A stretch of DNA of 64,000 bases, taken from positions 23,581 to 87,580 of the forward strand of contig JAIPJY010000027.1 in the NCBI GenBank assembly GCA_021733925.1. The letters run 5' to 3'. A program made the position numbers and the translations under genes. Origin of the DNA: Prosthecobacter sp. Its GTDB lineage: Bacteria; Verrucomicrobiota; Verrucomicrobiia; Verrucomicrobiales; Verrucomicrobiaceae. The notes beneath the pieces were generated by a model. That model saw only the letters and a list, made by a program, of their open reading frames with translations. It did no database searches and was not told where the DNA came from. Shown here piece by piece: positions 9,116 through 17,984 of this stretch (within the stretch, counting starts at the first letter, position 1; every line of letters begins with the position of its first letter).

Positions 9116-10168
9116 ATGGCCATAGCTATCGAAGCATTTACTGTCGTGGTTAGAAATGAGGCAGTTCAACACCGGTATCCTGGAGGGGCGGAGGCGTTTC
9201 TAATGAATGTACCGAACAATACATTCTGTGCAGATGACTCACTTTCCCGTGTCGACTTTATGGTCGAAAGCGATGCCAAAATGTTCTTTGATGAATTGGA
9301 GTCACTTGGGCTTGATATGAGTGGCGGGAAAGACGCGGTCATCTGCGATGCTTTCCATCAGGAAATCAGGCCCGATTGTGACTGGCTTCAAATGGGCAAA
9401 TACAAACAAGGAACTATTGCCTGGATTGAAGGGGAGGAAGTTAAGACCATCATCGGGCCGCCGGGATGGGACCCAGAGGTCCAGCGATTGAACTATGCCA
9501 CTATCGAAGAAGCGGCCAAACGTCTCAAATATCTCCGCAATGACGACAATGTGCAGGTTTTCTGGGATACCGTGGCGGAGAGAGAAGTTTTCGTCGGCAG
9601 GACGCAGGTGCCTTTGGACATGCTGTTTCAACAAGCGGGAGCCATCGTGACGGCAAATTTAAGAAATCCGGGTTCATCACCTGCCCCCGCTGAAGCTGCG
9701 ATCGAACTTCAACGAGCCATCGAAATGCTGGAGACCGTCGTGGAGCGCGCCCCTGACAGTTGGCGTGCGCACTGGATGCTAGGCAAAGCATGGCATGCAC
9801 TTGGAAAGTCAGAGCTGGCATTTGTGTCGCTCAGCAAAGCGTTTGAACTCGAAAAGCAGGAATCCGTGATTCCAAGAGAGCTCTGTGGCATTTGTCTGGA
9901 ACTCGGGCGCGGAAATGAGGCCGTACGTGTTTCAGAACATGCGATTGGCTTGGAGCCGCAAAATCCGGAATTGCTCGGCAACCTTGCCATCGCTCATCTA
10001 ATTGATGGAAAGCACAAGGAGGCGGAAACAACAATCGATGCCGCATTGAAACAAAATCAAAATGACCCCGTCAACCAAGCACTGCGGCGAATCATCACCG
10101 AAGTCGTGAAAGGCAGGCGAACCCAGCCACGAAATTTGTTTGATCTAACTGGAGCACGGAAAAGCTAA
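9116..10168 (+). CDS. TPR-repeat protein with an uncharacterised N-terminal domain
   Basis: This 350-residue cytosolic-looking protein has no signal peptide. Residues 1-155 form a domain I do not recognise (it includes CDWLQMGKYKQGTIAWIEGEE and a FVGRTQVPLDMLFQQ segment). Residues about 190-325 contain tetratricopeptide repeats, visible as SWRAHWMLGKAWHALGKSE, then a second helix pair ending ALEPQNPE-like, then LLGNLAIAHLIDGKHKEAE. A role as a protein-interaction scaffold is inferred from the TPRs only. The base composition is lower in GC than in the flanking sulfatases, which may indicate separate ancestry. It is divergent from the sulfatase operon. Confidence 0.75.
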   Translation: MAIAIEAFTVVVRNEAVQHRYPGGAEAFLMNVPNNTFCADDSLSRVDFMVESDAKMFFDELESLGLDMSGGKDAVICDAFHQEIRPDCDWLQMGKYKQGTIAWIEGEEVKTIIGPPGWDPEVQRLNYATIEEAAKRLKYLRNDDNVQVFWDTVAEREVFVGRTQVPLDMLFQQAGAIVTANLRNPGSSPAPAEAAIELQRAIEMLETVVERAPDSWRAHWMLGKAWHALGKSELAFVSLSKAFELEKQESVIPRELCGICLELGRGNEAVRVSEHAIGLEPQNPELLGNLAIAHLIDGKHKEAETTIDAALKQNQNDPVNQALRRIITEVVKGRRTQPRNLFDLTGARKS

Positions 10169-10240
10169 GGGCAGCTAGAGTAGGCGGTTCAAGTCGTTGT
10201 GCGGCACTCTCGAATAATTATCTTCAGGAGCGGCAACTGC

Positions 10241-10290
10241 GCCACTGGCGAGTCGTAGCCGAGCATGGTGTCGAACTTGGCTTGCCTTTC
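10241..10290 (-). pseudogene. decayed C-terminal fragment of a cytochrome P450
   Basis: On the minus strand this stretch translates as ERQAKFDTMLGYDSPVA, which lines up with the extreme C-terminus of the intact P450 further right (EHEAKFDRTLGYNSLVV). About 41 of 57 aligned bases are identical and many differences fall at third positions, so the copy came from a coding paralog rather than by a recent exact duplication. No heme-binding region or other P450 part is present upstream of it; the Whirly-like gene lies there instead. It is too short to be functional. Confidence 0.65.
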
Positions 10291-10317
10291 ACAGGGCGGC
10301 ATTTTAATTTTTCCGCC

Positions 10318-10791
10318 ATGAATTCGAAATCGACCGCCAGCTCCTCGTCTTCCGCCACCCCCAAGCAGTCCGCCGAATACGCCATCTACAAGCCCAACGG
10401 CCGTGGCACCGGCGGTGTGATCCGTCTGGAGTTCAACCGCACCAAAGGCGCTGTCTTTGTGGACGCGGCCTCCCAGAGCGGGGAGAAGCAGTTCGACTGG
10501 GAGCAGAAGATCACCATGAAATGGGGTCTCTCAGATCTCGGCACCGTGCTGGCCACGCTGCAAGGCCGCCAGGAGCAGGCGAAGCTCTTCCACCAGTCTG
10601 AAAAGGCCAACAGCGCCTTCGAACTGACCTTTCGCGATGATCCGCAGAAGGCGCCGTACTTCATGAGCATGTCACGCCAGGACGCGGCGTCGAAAAGCGT
10701 GAAGAAGGTCACGATTCCCGTCACGCATTCCGAGGCCGTGATCCTCGAAACCGCGCTGCGGGCGGCGATCACACGGCTGATCGGGTGGTGA
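10318..10791 (+). CDS. Whirly-like single-stranded DNA-binding protein
   Basis: This is a 157-residue protein. The ATG at 10318 is preferred over an upstream in-frame start at 10282 because the first part of that longer frame overlaps a P450 remnant. After a Ser/Ala-rich lead, residues about 22-157 match the layout of the plant Whirly ssDNA-binding fold: AIYKPNGRGTGGVIRLEF, then KQFDWEQKITMKWGLSDLGTVLATL (written here in two parts: KQFDWEQK and LSDLGTVLATL), LFHQSE, YFMSMSRQD, and a closing IPVTHSEAVILETAL ending RLIGW, as in Whirly proteins that end LMGW/LLGW. Assignment rests on motif order seen by eye. Possible roles, all inferred, are nucleoid organisation, DNA repair or transcription. 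It is convergent with the P450 gene. Confidence 0.6.
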   Translation: MNSKSTASSSSSATPKQSAEYAIYKPNGRGTGGVIRLEFNRTKGAVFVDAASQSGEKQFDWEQKITMKWGLSDLGTVLATLQGRQEQAKLFHQSEKANSAFELTFRDDPQKAPYFMSMSRQDAASKSVKKVTIPVTHSEAVILETALRAAITRLIGW

Positions 10792-10795
10792 GGGT

Positions 10796-11959
10796 TCAGA
10801 GTGCCTCAAGCTTCACCACCAGCGAGTTATAGCCAAGCGTGCGGTCGAACTTGGCTTCATGTTCGACACGCTCTTCGGCTTTAAGAATGGTGATGTTCTT
10901 GACACGCTCACAGCAAAGCCGCAGCAGCGTACGCAGGATGAGCCGTGCGTGCGGAGCACCGAGGCAGAGATGCGTGCCGAAGCCAAAGGAGAGATGCGGG
11001 TTCGGTTTGCGGTCGAGGCGGACCTCCTCGGGCTGCGGGAAAGCGCTGGCGTCAAAATTTGCAGAGGCCCAGGCGAGGGAGATGCGCTCACCGGCTTTCA
11101 CGTTGGTGCCATGGACATCCGTATCTGCCGGACAGACACGCCCAATGTGCGTGAGCGGCATGAAGACGCGGAAAAACTCCTCGCTGGCCAGCGAGATGCG
11201 TTTGGGGTCTTCGCGCAGAAACTCCAGCGCCTCGGGATGCTCGGCCAGATAACCCAAGGCGCAGGAAATCGTATGGATGATCGTGTCACGCCCGCCAGCG
11301 AAGGCGAGATTGGCAAAGCCCATCATCTCCTCGCGCGTGAGTTTGCGTCCGCGATACTCCGCCTGCGTGAGAGCGCTGAAAAAATCCACGCCGGGATTCG
11401 CCTCGGCACGGTCGAACTGAGCGTGCAGGTAGTCTTCCAGCACATTGCCCTTTTTAAACTCGCCGCCAGTGACTTTGAACACATGAATGCCCCAGCCAAT
11501 CCAGGTTTCCCCTTCAGACGCCGGCACATTGAGCAGGTAGGTCAGAGCGCGTGACTGCACGGGCAGCGCGAACTCGTTCACAATTTCGATGGCCTCACGG
11601 TTCAGCGCCTGCGTGACCATGCCGTCAATCAGCGCCTCAACCTGCGCGATCATCGCAGGGTCTTTGGCACGCTGGAAAAACGGTTCCACAATGGCGCGGT
11701 ACTCGGTGTGCTCCGGCGGATTCGTCTCGATGGGAAGCTGGCGCATCGTGCGCACGGCTTCCTCCGAAGGGATCGGTACACGGAAGGGCGCGTCAGAGCT
11801 GAAGGTCTGCCAGTCCTTCGCCGCCTTGCGCACGTCCTCGTGGCGCAGGATCATGGTGATGTCTTCGCCATGAAAGGGGCACTGCAGCACGCCAGTGGTG
11901 GTGCGGACTTCGCGGAAGGGGTCGGAGAAAGCGGGCATAGGAGGGGAATGACGAATCAT
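10796..11959 (-). CDS. cytochrome P450
   Basis: This soluble bacterial-type P450 has about 387 residues. The I-helix oxygen-activation motif FAGGRDTIIHT is near residue 230, the ExxR motif lies in SEEFFRVF, and the heme-binding loop FGFGTHLCLG at about 325-334 carries the axial Cys. It is a mono-oxygenase needing a ferredoxin and reductase, neither of which is encoded nearby, so redox partners must lie elsewhere. The start is the ATG at 11959; an ATG at 11938 (MPAFSDPF) is also possible. It lies 81 bp downstream of a sulfatase on the same strand. Its substrate is unknown. A diverged copy of its last 17 codons lies near 10241-10290. Confidence 0.93.
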   Translation of the reverse strand: MIRHSPPMPAFSDPFREVRTTTGVLQCPFHGEDITMILRHEDVRKAAKDWQTFSSDAPFRVPIPSEEAVRTMRQLPIETNPPEHTEYRAIVEPFFQRAKDPAMIAQVEALIDGMVTQALNREAIEIVNEFALPVQSRALTYLLNVPASEGETWIGWGIHVFKVTGGEFKKGNVLEDYLHAQFDRAEANPGVDFFSALTQAEYRGRKLTREEMMGFANLAFAGGRDTIIHTISCALGYLAEHPEALEFLREDPKRISLASEEFFRVFMPLTHIGRVCPADTDVHGTNVKAGERISLAWASANFDASAFPQPEEVRLDRKPNPHLSFGFGTHLCLGAPHARLILRTLLRLCCERVKNITILKAEERVEHEAKFDRTLGYNSLVVKLEAL

Positions 11960-12040
11960 CAACGCTGAACGCGGGACGCTTTCAGTGCAATGTTTGCTCT
12001 TTGTAGAATGATGCCTGCGGCCTGTGCTAAGGCCGTTTGC

Positions 12041-13438
12041 TCACTTCTTTTTCGCCTTGCCTGCTTTTGCTGCGGGCTTCGGAGGTGCGGTGGGGTCTTC
12101 GCTTGGGCTGCCATGCCACTGCGGCGCGATGTTTTTGGCATTCCACTCGTCCCAGGCCTTGGAGAGTTGAGTGACGAGCTCGGGCTTGGCAGCGGCGAGG
12201 TCGTGCTGCTCGCCGATGTCGGTGCTCAGATCGTAAAGCTGCCAGCCGGACTCGGTTTTGGCGTCCATGTCGCGCACATCGACGAGTTTCCAGTTCCCCT
12301 GGCGGATGGCTTTCTGGGGGCCGAAACGCCAGGCGAGAGTGTTGTGCGGTGCGGTGGTGATTTCACCTTTGAGATACGGCAGGAGATTCACGCCTTCGAC
12401 GCCATCGGGCTGAGGTGCGCCGGTGACGGCGCAGGCGGTGGGCAGGATGTCCATGGCGCTCACCGGTTGATCATAAGTGGTCCCTGCAGCCAGCTTGCCG
12501 GGCCAGCTCACGAAAAACGGCACGCGAATGCCGCCTTCGAGCGTCTGGCCTTTGTCGCCACGCAGTGGAGTGTTGAGACCCGTGTTGTAGGCAAAGAAGG
12601 GCTTCCTGCCGGAGCCGCCGTTGTCGCCGAAGAAAAACACGAGGGTGTTTGGGTGCTTGGCCTTCAGTTCGGCGGTGATGCGACCTACGTCATCGTCCAG
12701 CCCCAGAAGCAGCGAAAGGTAACCGCGACGATTTGGATCGGTGACATCGGCAGGAATGCGGTCCTTGAGCTTGTCGGCAATCTCCAGCGGTGTGTGGACG
12801 GCGTTGTAGGCAAGGTAAATGAACCAAGGCTTGGCCGCGTTGCGGCTCATGAAGCTGAGAGACTCATCAGTGAACAGATCCGTCGTATAACCATCGATAT
12901 GCTGCAGCTCGCGACCACGGTAGATCATGTTGTGCGAATGGGCGGAGCCGAACTCGGGATCCGCATCCTTGTGAAGCAGGAAGTTGTGCCCGCCGACGAG
13001 AAAGCCGGTGAACTCGTCGAACCCACGTGACTGCGGATGATGCGCCGCATCGAAGCCCTGATGCCATTTGCCGAAGAGCGCCGTCGCGTAGCCCGCATCG
13101 TGCATCACGTTGGCGATCGTGCGCTGATCCAACGGCAGTCCCAGCGTGGCCTCATCACCGACATGCGGATTGAACTCATGCCCAAACCGCGTCTGCGATT
13201 TGCCCGTGAGAAACCCCGCCCGCGAAGGGCTGCAATATGGCGCGGTGACATAGCCATTCGTACACCGCACACTGTTGGCGGCCAGCGCGTCAATATTCGG
13301 CGTGGGCACTGCCTTGCCCCCCTGCACGCCAATGTCCGCGTAGCCAAGATCGTCGGCGACGATGACGAGAATGTTCGGCTGCGAAGCAGCAGAGATCGAA
13401 GTGCAAGCGGCGAAGAGGAGCAGAGCGAGACGTTTCAT
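12041..13438 (-). CDS. type I sulfatase (CSPSR)
   Basis: This secreted sulfatase has 465 residues counted from ATG 13438, which opens a signal peptide (MKRLALLLFAACTSISA); the frame continues upstream without a plausible leader and would overlap the divergent antitoxin gene. Motifs are PNILVIVADDLGYADIG, the formylglycine site C-S-P-S-R (Cys69), GKWHQGF and FFGDNGGSG. The C-terminus is a Lys/Ala/Pro-rich tail (PKPAAKAGKAKKK), as in several other sulfatases here, which may help it adhere to anionic surfaces. It is likely the first gene of a two-gene unit with the P450 and is divergent from the AbiEii-type module. Confidence 0.92.
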   Translation of the reverse strand: MKRLALLLFAACTSISAASQPNILVIVADDLGYADIGVQGGKAVPTPNIDALAANSVRCTNGYVTAPYCSPSRAGFLTGKSQTRFGHEFNPHVGDEATLGLPLDQRTIANVMHDAGYATALFGKWHQGFDAAHHPQSRGFDEFTGFLVGGHNFLLHKDADPEFGSAHSHNMIYRGRELQHIDGYTTDLFTDESLSFMSRNAAKPWFIYLAYNAVHTPLEIADKLKDRIPADVTDPNRRGYLSLLLGLDDDVGRITAELKAKHPNTLVFFFGDNGGSGRKPFFAYNTGLNTPLRGDKGQTLEGGIRVPFFVSWPGKLAAGTTYDQPVSAMDILPTACAVTGAPQPDGVEGVNLLPYLKGEITTAPHNTLAWRFGPQKAIRQGNWKLVDVRDMDAKTESGWQLYDLSTDIGEQHDLAAAKPELVTQLSKAWDEWNAKNIAPQWHGSPSEDPTAPPKPAAKAGKAKKK

Positions 13439-13518
13439 GGGCGAGAGATAACGATGCAGAGAAGCAGTTCTGGCAGAGGAGAGTTGAGCTTTGGAGAGAG
13501 GCGTGTAGCCTTTACAAA

Positions 13519-13845
13519 ATGAAATCAGCAGCCCCAACCGCCCAAAAAGCGCGGACGCCTCTTGGGCTTCCGGCAGAATGGTTTTGGGATGTGAATCCTG
13601 CTCGGCTTAATCCTGACAAGCACGCAGCACAAATCATTGAGCGTGTGCTGGTCGTTGGTGCGATGGAAGGCTGGCGTGCCATTCGTCGGCACTATGGCGA
13701 TGAAAAACTTAGTGCGGTAGTAACTGGGCTGCGCTCGCTCAGTCCGCAGAATGTTGCCCTGCTCTGTCTGGCGCTGAACTTAAAAAAGGAGGATTTTAGA
13801 TGCTGCACAGCGAAGCCGTTCCCCCAGGCGCCCTGGCATTACTGA
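13519..13845 (+). CDS. DUF6922-like antitoxin partner of AbiEii toxin
   Basis: This small protein of 108 residues has the pattern WFWDVNPARLNPDKHAAQII, ERVL, GWRAIRRHYGDEKL and LSPQNVALLCLAL. That matches the DUF6922 proteins which precede AbiEii/AbiGii-type nucleotidyltransferase toxins. It probably neutralises or represses the downstream toxin. Its last 46 bases overlap the toxin start, and the tail after residue 90 (CCTAKPFPQ...) is outside the usual family length, so the stop may be displaced relative to close homologues. The promoter should be in the 80-bp gap to the divergent sulfatase. Confidence 0.7.
   Translation: MKSAAPTAQKARTPLGLPAEWFWDVNPARLNPDKHAAQIIERVLVVGAMEGWRAIRRHYGDEKLSAVVTGLRSLSPQNVALLCLALNLKKEDFRCCTAKPFPQAPWHY
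13787..13792 (+). promoter_or_regulatory. strong Shine-Dalgarno deciding the toxin start
   Basis: A perfect AGGAGG lies seven bases before the ATG at 13800 and inside the end of the antitoxin frame. Good Shine-Dalgarno sites are uncommon in this window, so this one fixes the start of the AbiEii-type gene and indicates independent ribosome loading despite the overlap. Confidence 0.8.
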
Positions 13846-14414
13846 AGAACCTGTGTGCGCACCAGGCCTTGGATGGTTTCGCCTTGGTGGGCGGGACCTC
13901 TCTGGCGCTGCGCTTCGGGCATCGCATGTCGGTGGATCTCGACTTTTTCCGGCCGGAGAAGTTCGACAACAAAGCCATTGCTGCGGCTCTCGCGGCAGAT
14001 TTCCCTTCATTCCAGCTCACCAACGACAACAGCAATGGCATGATGGCCTTTATTGAAAAGGTGAAGGTGGACTTTGTCACTTATCGCTACCCCCTGCTAC
14101 ATCCTTACGAAACCATTGAGGGCGTGCGAATGATGAGTCTGCAGGATGTGGTGGCCATGAAGCTGGGGGCCATCAGCAATCGTGGTGCGAAGAAGGACTT
14201 TTACGATCTGCACACGCTGCTCAAGGAAATCGGTCTGGATGAAATCCTGCGCTGCTATGCGCTCAAGTTTCCCAACCACGATTCCATGATTCCGCTGCGC
14301 AGCATGATCTACTTTGAAGACGCGGAGGAAACCGAGACTCCGAAGAGTCTCGGCAAAACCACCTGGGCCAAAGTCAAAGCGGACATTCTCAAGGCCGTGC
14401 GTCCGATGCTGTGA
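13800..14414 (+). CDS. nucleotidyltransferase AbiEii/AbiGii-type toxin
   Basis: This protein of 204 residues belongs to the AbiEii toxin family of nucleotidyltransferase-fold proteins, members of which add nucleotides to tRNA or other targets and cause abortive infection. The signature is intact: LVGGTSLALRFGHRMSVDLDFF (in two parts: GGTSLALRFGHR and SVDLDFF), the second acidic strand VKVDFVTY, and the conserved DVVAMKLGAISNRGAKKDFYDL helix region (AMKLGAI, RGAKKDFYDL). Together with the preceding DUF6922-like gene it forms a type IV-like toxin-antitoxin or phage-defence pair. It ends eight bases from the stop of the convergent large cytochrome gene. Confidence 0.88.
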   Translation: MLHSEAVPPGALALLKNLCAHQALDGFALVGGTSLALRFGHRMSVDLDFFRPEKFDNKAIAAALAADFPSFQLTNDNSNGMMAFIEKVKVDFVTYRYPLLHPYETIEGVRMMSLQDVVAMKLGAISNRGAKKDFYDLHTLLKEIGLDEILRCYALKFPNHDSMIPLRSMIYFEDAEETETPKSLGKTTWAKVKADILKAVRPML

Positions 14415-14421
14415 ACTCAGC

Positions 14422-17400
14422 TCACTTCCCAAACATCGCGTTCGCCTTGTCGCCGCCGCTGAGGACGTAGGCGAGGAGGTCGAGGATTTCGTCTTTCTTG
14501 AGCATGGCGAGGAGCATCGGTGGCATGGGGGAGACCGTGCTGAGTTCGATGCTTTTCACTTCTTTGCGATCCACGTTCACGCGCTGATTCGGATCGGTGA
14601 GGTCGGTGTTGAGGGTGACTCCGTCGCCGCTGAGATTCACCACGACGCCGCTCATGAGGGTGCCGTCGTTTTTGGTGACGATGATGGGGACGAACTGCTC
14701 GTTGATGACCTTGCTGGGGTTGATGATGTTGTCGAGCAAGTCATGCGGGCTGTATCGACCGCCAGCACCGGTGAGGTCCGGGCCGGTCATCCCGCCAGCG
14801 TTGCCGAAGCGGTGGCAGGTGTAGCAGGCGGCGGCGGTGAACATTTTGCGGCCATTTTCGAAGCTACGTTTCTTCATGCCGGTGCTGGTGGCGGCGCTGA
14901 GCTCATCAAGCGTCCACATCGTCGGCGTGCGGCCCACGAACATGGTGCCGACGTTTTCGATGGCGCTCTTCACCTCGGGCTTCCTCGCGATGAGTTCGGC
15001 AAGCTGCGCGTTTTCCTCAGGTGTGAAGGTGGCGAGCGAGTCTTTGCGGATGAATTCGATGAAGATGGCGAAACTGCTGCCGCCTTTGTAGTTAGCCGCC
15101 TTGAGGAAGAACTCGAGTTGTTGCGTGCGCAGCTCCTTGGTCCAGCCAGTCTTCAGGAAGCGCAGGCTGCGGGCATATTCGACCTGCGGCTCCTGGCTTT
15201 CAGCGGCGGCAATGAGGGCCATGCCCTTGGCGGCGGTGTTCGGTGCCTGGAGATAGGCCAGGGTTTCGGTGAGCAGCCAGTTGAGCTCAAAGTTGTCCGC
15301 CGGATATGACGGATCAAGCTTGGCAATGATCGCAGCCACCGTGGCGTCATCCGGATTGCCAAAGCGGTGCAGCACGATCTCGATGAGACGCACGTAGGCC
15401 ATGCGTTGCTCGTTCGTGAGCTTCTTGAAGTCGCGCTTCAGCAGCGCGGCGAGGATTTCATCACGCTTGGCCGTGCTCACCACGTAGCCTTCGGTGCGGT
15501 GCGTGGGGCACGCGCCGGTCATACGCGTCAGCGCCAGCAGGGCTTCGAGCTGTGCGGTGGCATTCTTTTCATTGAGCGCCTTGCTCTCCCATTCGGCGAT
15601 GGGATTGTGCTCCAATGCCGTCCGAGCTGCGCTGCGGATGAAGCGATCCTTGTCACTGAGATAGGGCCAGACGGTTTCGACGGCTTTCGGATCTGCTTTG
15701 CCGTGAAAACTTTCGATGAAGCGGCGGATACCTTGCGGCCCCTGAGGTGTCCCAGCCATCCCGGCGATTCGAATGTTCTCAGGGTTGCGCACAGTGGTAT
15801 TTTCACTGCCGGCATAAGTCACCCGATACAGACCGCTCTGCACTCTGCGGCCGCCGATGGTGAAGTACATCGCGCCGTCTTTGCCAATGATGGCATCGCT
15901 CACTGGCAGCGGACCACCAGTTACGAATTCCTCCTTCGTGGCGGTGTAGCTCGCGCCCTGAGGCTTGAGATGCACGGCGTAGATTTTACCCCAGCTCCAG
16001 TCGAGCACGTAGAAAGCCTCCTGGTATTTGGCAGGGAACTTCGCGCCATAGCCAAAGGTGGTGCCCGTGGGCGATCCTGGGCCGATGTTCAACGTGGCGG
16101 GCAGGTTGTCATAGTAGAACTCGGGATACTTGCCCGCGCCATTGCGCCAGCCGAACTCCGCACCGCTCACGACGTGATTGATGCGGGTGGGGCGATACCA
16201 TGAAGTGTTGAAGTCATACTCCATGTCGGCGTCATAGACGAAGAGTTCGCCGGCGCGGTTCACGCCGCCGTCGAAGATGTTGCGGAAGCCGTTGGCGAAC
16301 TGGATGAATTCTTTGCCATCAGGTGAGACGCGATAAACATTCCCGCCTGGAGCCATGACGCTGCGGTTGTGACCGCGACCATCTGGCATGCGTGGCAGCA
16401 GATGGTCATCACCCCAAAGCTTCTGCACGGGTGAGGTCGGGACGGTTTCCGTGAGCACGGCGTTGTTGCCGGTGATGAGATACAGGCCTTTGCCGTCGGG
16501 CGTGAGAAGCACCGCGTGCACGCCGTGGTCGCCGCCGGAATCAATCGCGCGCAGCAGTTCCACCTTGTCGGGCATGTCGTCGTTGTCGCTGTCAGTGATT
16601 CGGTACAAGCCGCTGGGGATCTTCTTTTCGTAGTCGTTCACGCCAACGTAGAGCGCGCCAAAGGCAAACAGCATGCCGTTCACCGCGCGGATGTCGGCGG
16701 GAACTTTTTGCACGTCGCCCGGGCTCAGCGTCTTGCCGGGGGCGGGCATCTTGAAGCGATAGAGACCGCCATACTGATCGCTGGCGTAGATGCGGCCTTT
16801 GTCGTCCGTGCAAAGGTTCACCCAGGAGCCCTCTTCGCCACCAGGCACGGAGTAGAGCAGCTCCACCTTGAAATCAGGCAGCGTTTTGATGTTCGTGACC
16901 GGCGTAGCCACGTTCGCACCGATGGCCGGACCCACGGCATCCGGGCGCTTCGGCTTCACTTTGGCAGCCTTGCCTTTCGCATTGCCTTTGGCCGGAGCAG
17001 GTGGTTGAGCTTTGCCTTTGGCAGCGCCTTTGCCCTTCGCAGGCCCTTTGGCCTCGATGATCTGCGCATCACTTGGGATGGCCGACTTCTCAAACGAGAT
17101 CACGCCGCCGTCCGGCAGTTCCTTGAGCATCACGTCCTTGATCTGCACGTTCATGGCCGGGCCGCGATGAATCTGGAAGGCCAGCAGGCCTTCGAGTGAG
17201 CGCTTCGATTCATCGAAGTCCAGCAGGTCGATGGTCACCTTGCCGTCGATCTTGTGAATGAGGTGATTGCCCTGCGCGATGACGGTGTACTCATGCCATT
17301 CGGCGATGTCCACCTTCACCGGTTCATGCTCGGAGGCGAGCCAACGCTTGCCCTCGGGATCAATCACCACGCCCTGTCCGTTTTGCACGATGATGCCACG

Positions 17401-17775
17401 GCCCTTCTCCTCATAGACCATCGCGTTGTTCGGCGTGGCCGGATGAATGTCGCACTGATAACCACCGATGGACCACTTGCCATTCTCCGGCAGTTCCTTG
17501 CTGCGATACTGAATCCCTGTGTTGTTGCCAGTTTCCTTGATCTTCGCGTGCAGCTCAAAGTTCTTCACCTTGCCGCCGCGCCAGATCAGAAACTGATTGT
17601 ACGCCAGCTGCTCCGGCCCGGTGGTCTTGCCGGTGATGCAGCCATCTTCGACGCTCCAGAGTTCCGGATTGCCATCCCAGCCCGTGAGGTCTTTGCCGTT
17701 GAAGAGCGGTTTGAAGCCATCCTGCGCGGAGGCAAGGGAGGTGAACAGGAGGGAGAGTAAAAGGAGACGATTCAT
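14422..17775 (-). CDS. DUF1080 / PVC beta-propeller / HEAT / cytochrome c fusion
   Basis: This secreted multidomain protein has about 1117 residues, with the start at ATG 17775 (MNRLLLLSLLFTSLASA signal peptide). Order of parts: a DUF1080 concanavalin-like domain (about 20-215, FKPLFNGKDLTGWDG), a Lys/Gly/Ala/Pro-rich linker (about 235-275), a PVC-type six-bladed propeller resembling soluble glucose/sorbosone dehydrogenases (about 290-640), alpha-helical repeats (about 660-950), and a cytochrome c domain with C-Y-T-C-H near residue 984 and a distal Met probably in AMLKKDEILDLL. Such fusions are typical of Planctomycetes and Verrucomicrobia and are thought to oxidise sugars or polysaccharide ends in the periplasm. 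It is divergent from the vapB-like gene. Confidence 0.88.
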   Translation of the reverse strand: MNRLLLLSLLFTSLASAQDGFKPLFNGKDLTGWDGNPELWSVEDGCITGKTTGPEQLAYNQFLIWRGGKVKNFELHAKIKETGNNTGIQYRSKELPENGKWSIGGYQCDIHPATPNNAMVYEEKGRGIIVQNGQGVVIDPEGKRWLASEHEPVKVDIAEWHEYTVIAQGNHLIHKIDGKVTIDLLDFDESKRSLEGLLAFQIHRGPAMNVQIKDVMLKELPDGGVISFEKSAIPSDAQIIEAKGPAKGKGAAKGKAQPPAPAKGNAKGKAAKVKPKRPDAVGPAIGANVATPVTNIKTLPDFKVELLYSVPGGEEGSWVNLCTDDKGRIYASDQYGGLYRFKMPAPGKTLSPGDVQKVPADIRAVNGMLFAFGALYVGVNDYEKKIPSGLYRITDSDNDDMPDKVELLRAIDSGGDHGVHAVLLTPDGKGLYLITGNNAVLTETVPTSPVQKLWGDDHLLPRMPDGRGHNRSVMAPGGNVYRVSPDGKEFIQFANGFRNIFDGGVNRAGELFVYDADMEYDFNTSWYRPTRINHVVSGAEFGWRNGAGKYPEFYYDNLPATLNIGPGSPTGTTFGYGAKFPAKYQEAFYVLDWSWGKIYAVHLKPQGASYTATKEEFVTGGPLPVSDAIIGKDGAMYFTIGGRRVQSGLYRVTYAGSENTTVRNPENIRIAGMAGTPQGPQGIRRFIESFHGKADPKAVETVWPYLSDKDRFIRSAARTALEHNPIAEWESKALNEKNATAQLEALLALTRMTGACPTHRTEGYVVSTAKRDEILAALLKRDFKKLTNEQRMAYVRLIEIVLHRFGNPDDATVAAIIAKLDPSYPADNFELNWLLTETLAYLQAPNTAAKGMALIAAAESQEPQVEYARSLRFLKTGWTKELRTQQLEFFLKAANYKGGSSFAIFIEFIRKDSLATFTPEENAQLAELIARKPEVKSAIENVGTMFVGRTPTMWTLDELSAATSTGMKKRSFENGRKMFTAAACYTCHRFGNAGGMTGPDLTGAGGRYSPHDLLDNIINPSKVINEQFVPIIVTKNDGTLMSGVVVNLSGDGVTLNTDLTDPNQRVNVDRKEVKSIELSTVSPMPPMLLAMLKKDEILDLLAYVLSGGDKANAMFGK

Positions 17776-17984
17776 GGTTGGGCGCGTGGTTAAACGCGAC
17801 CAACTATCCAAAATTACCAGCAAAGGATGTGTCGGATTCGGCAAATGGAGCTGGGATTGTCCATTTCAGGCCAGGAACCGCATGTCTTTATGGCAGAAAG
17901 TTGTGCCAACTCCGACGCTCGGTAGGACCGAATGGTATCACGAATGCCATTGAAAATGGCATGGCTTATGCCAATATCATTCCC

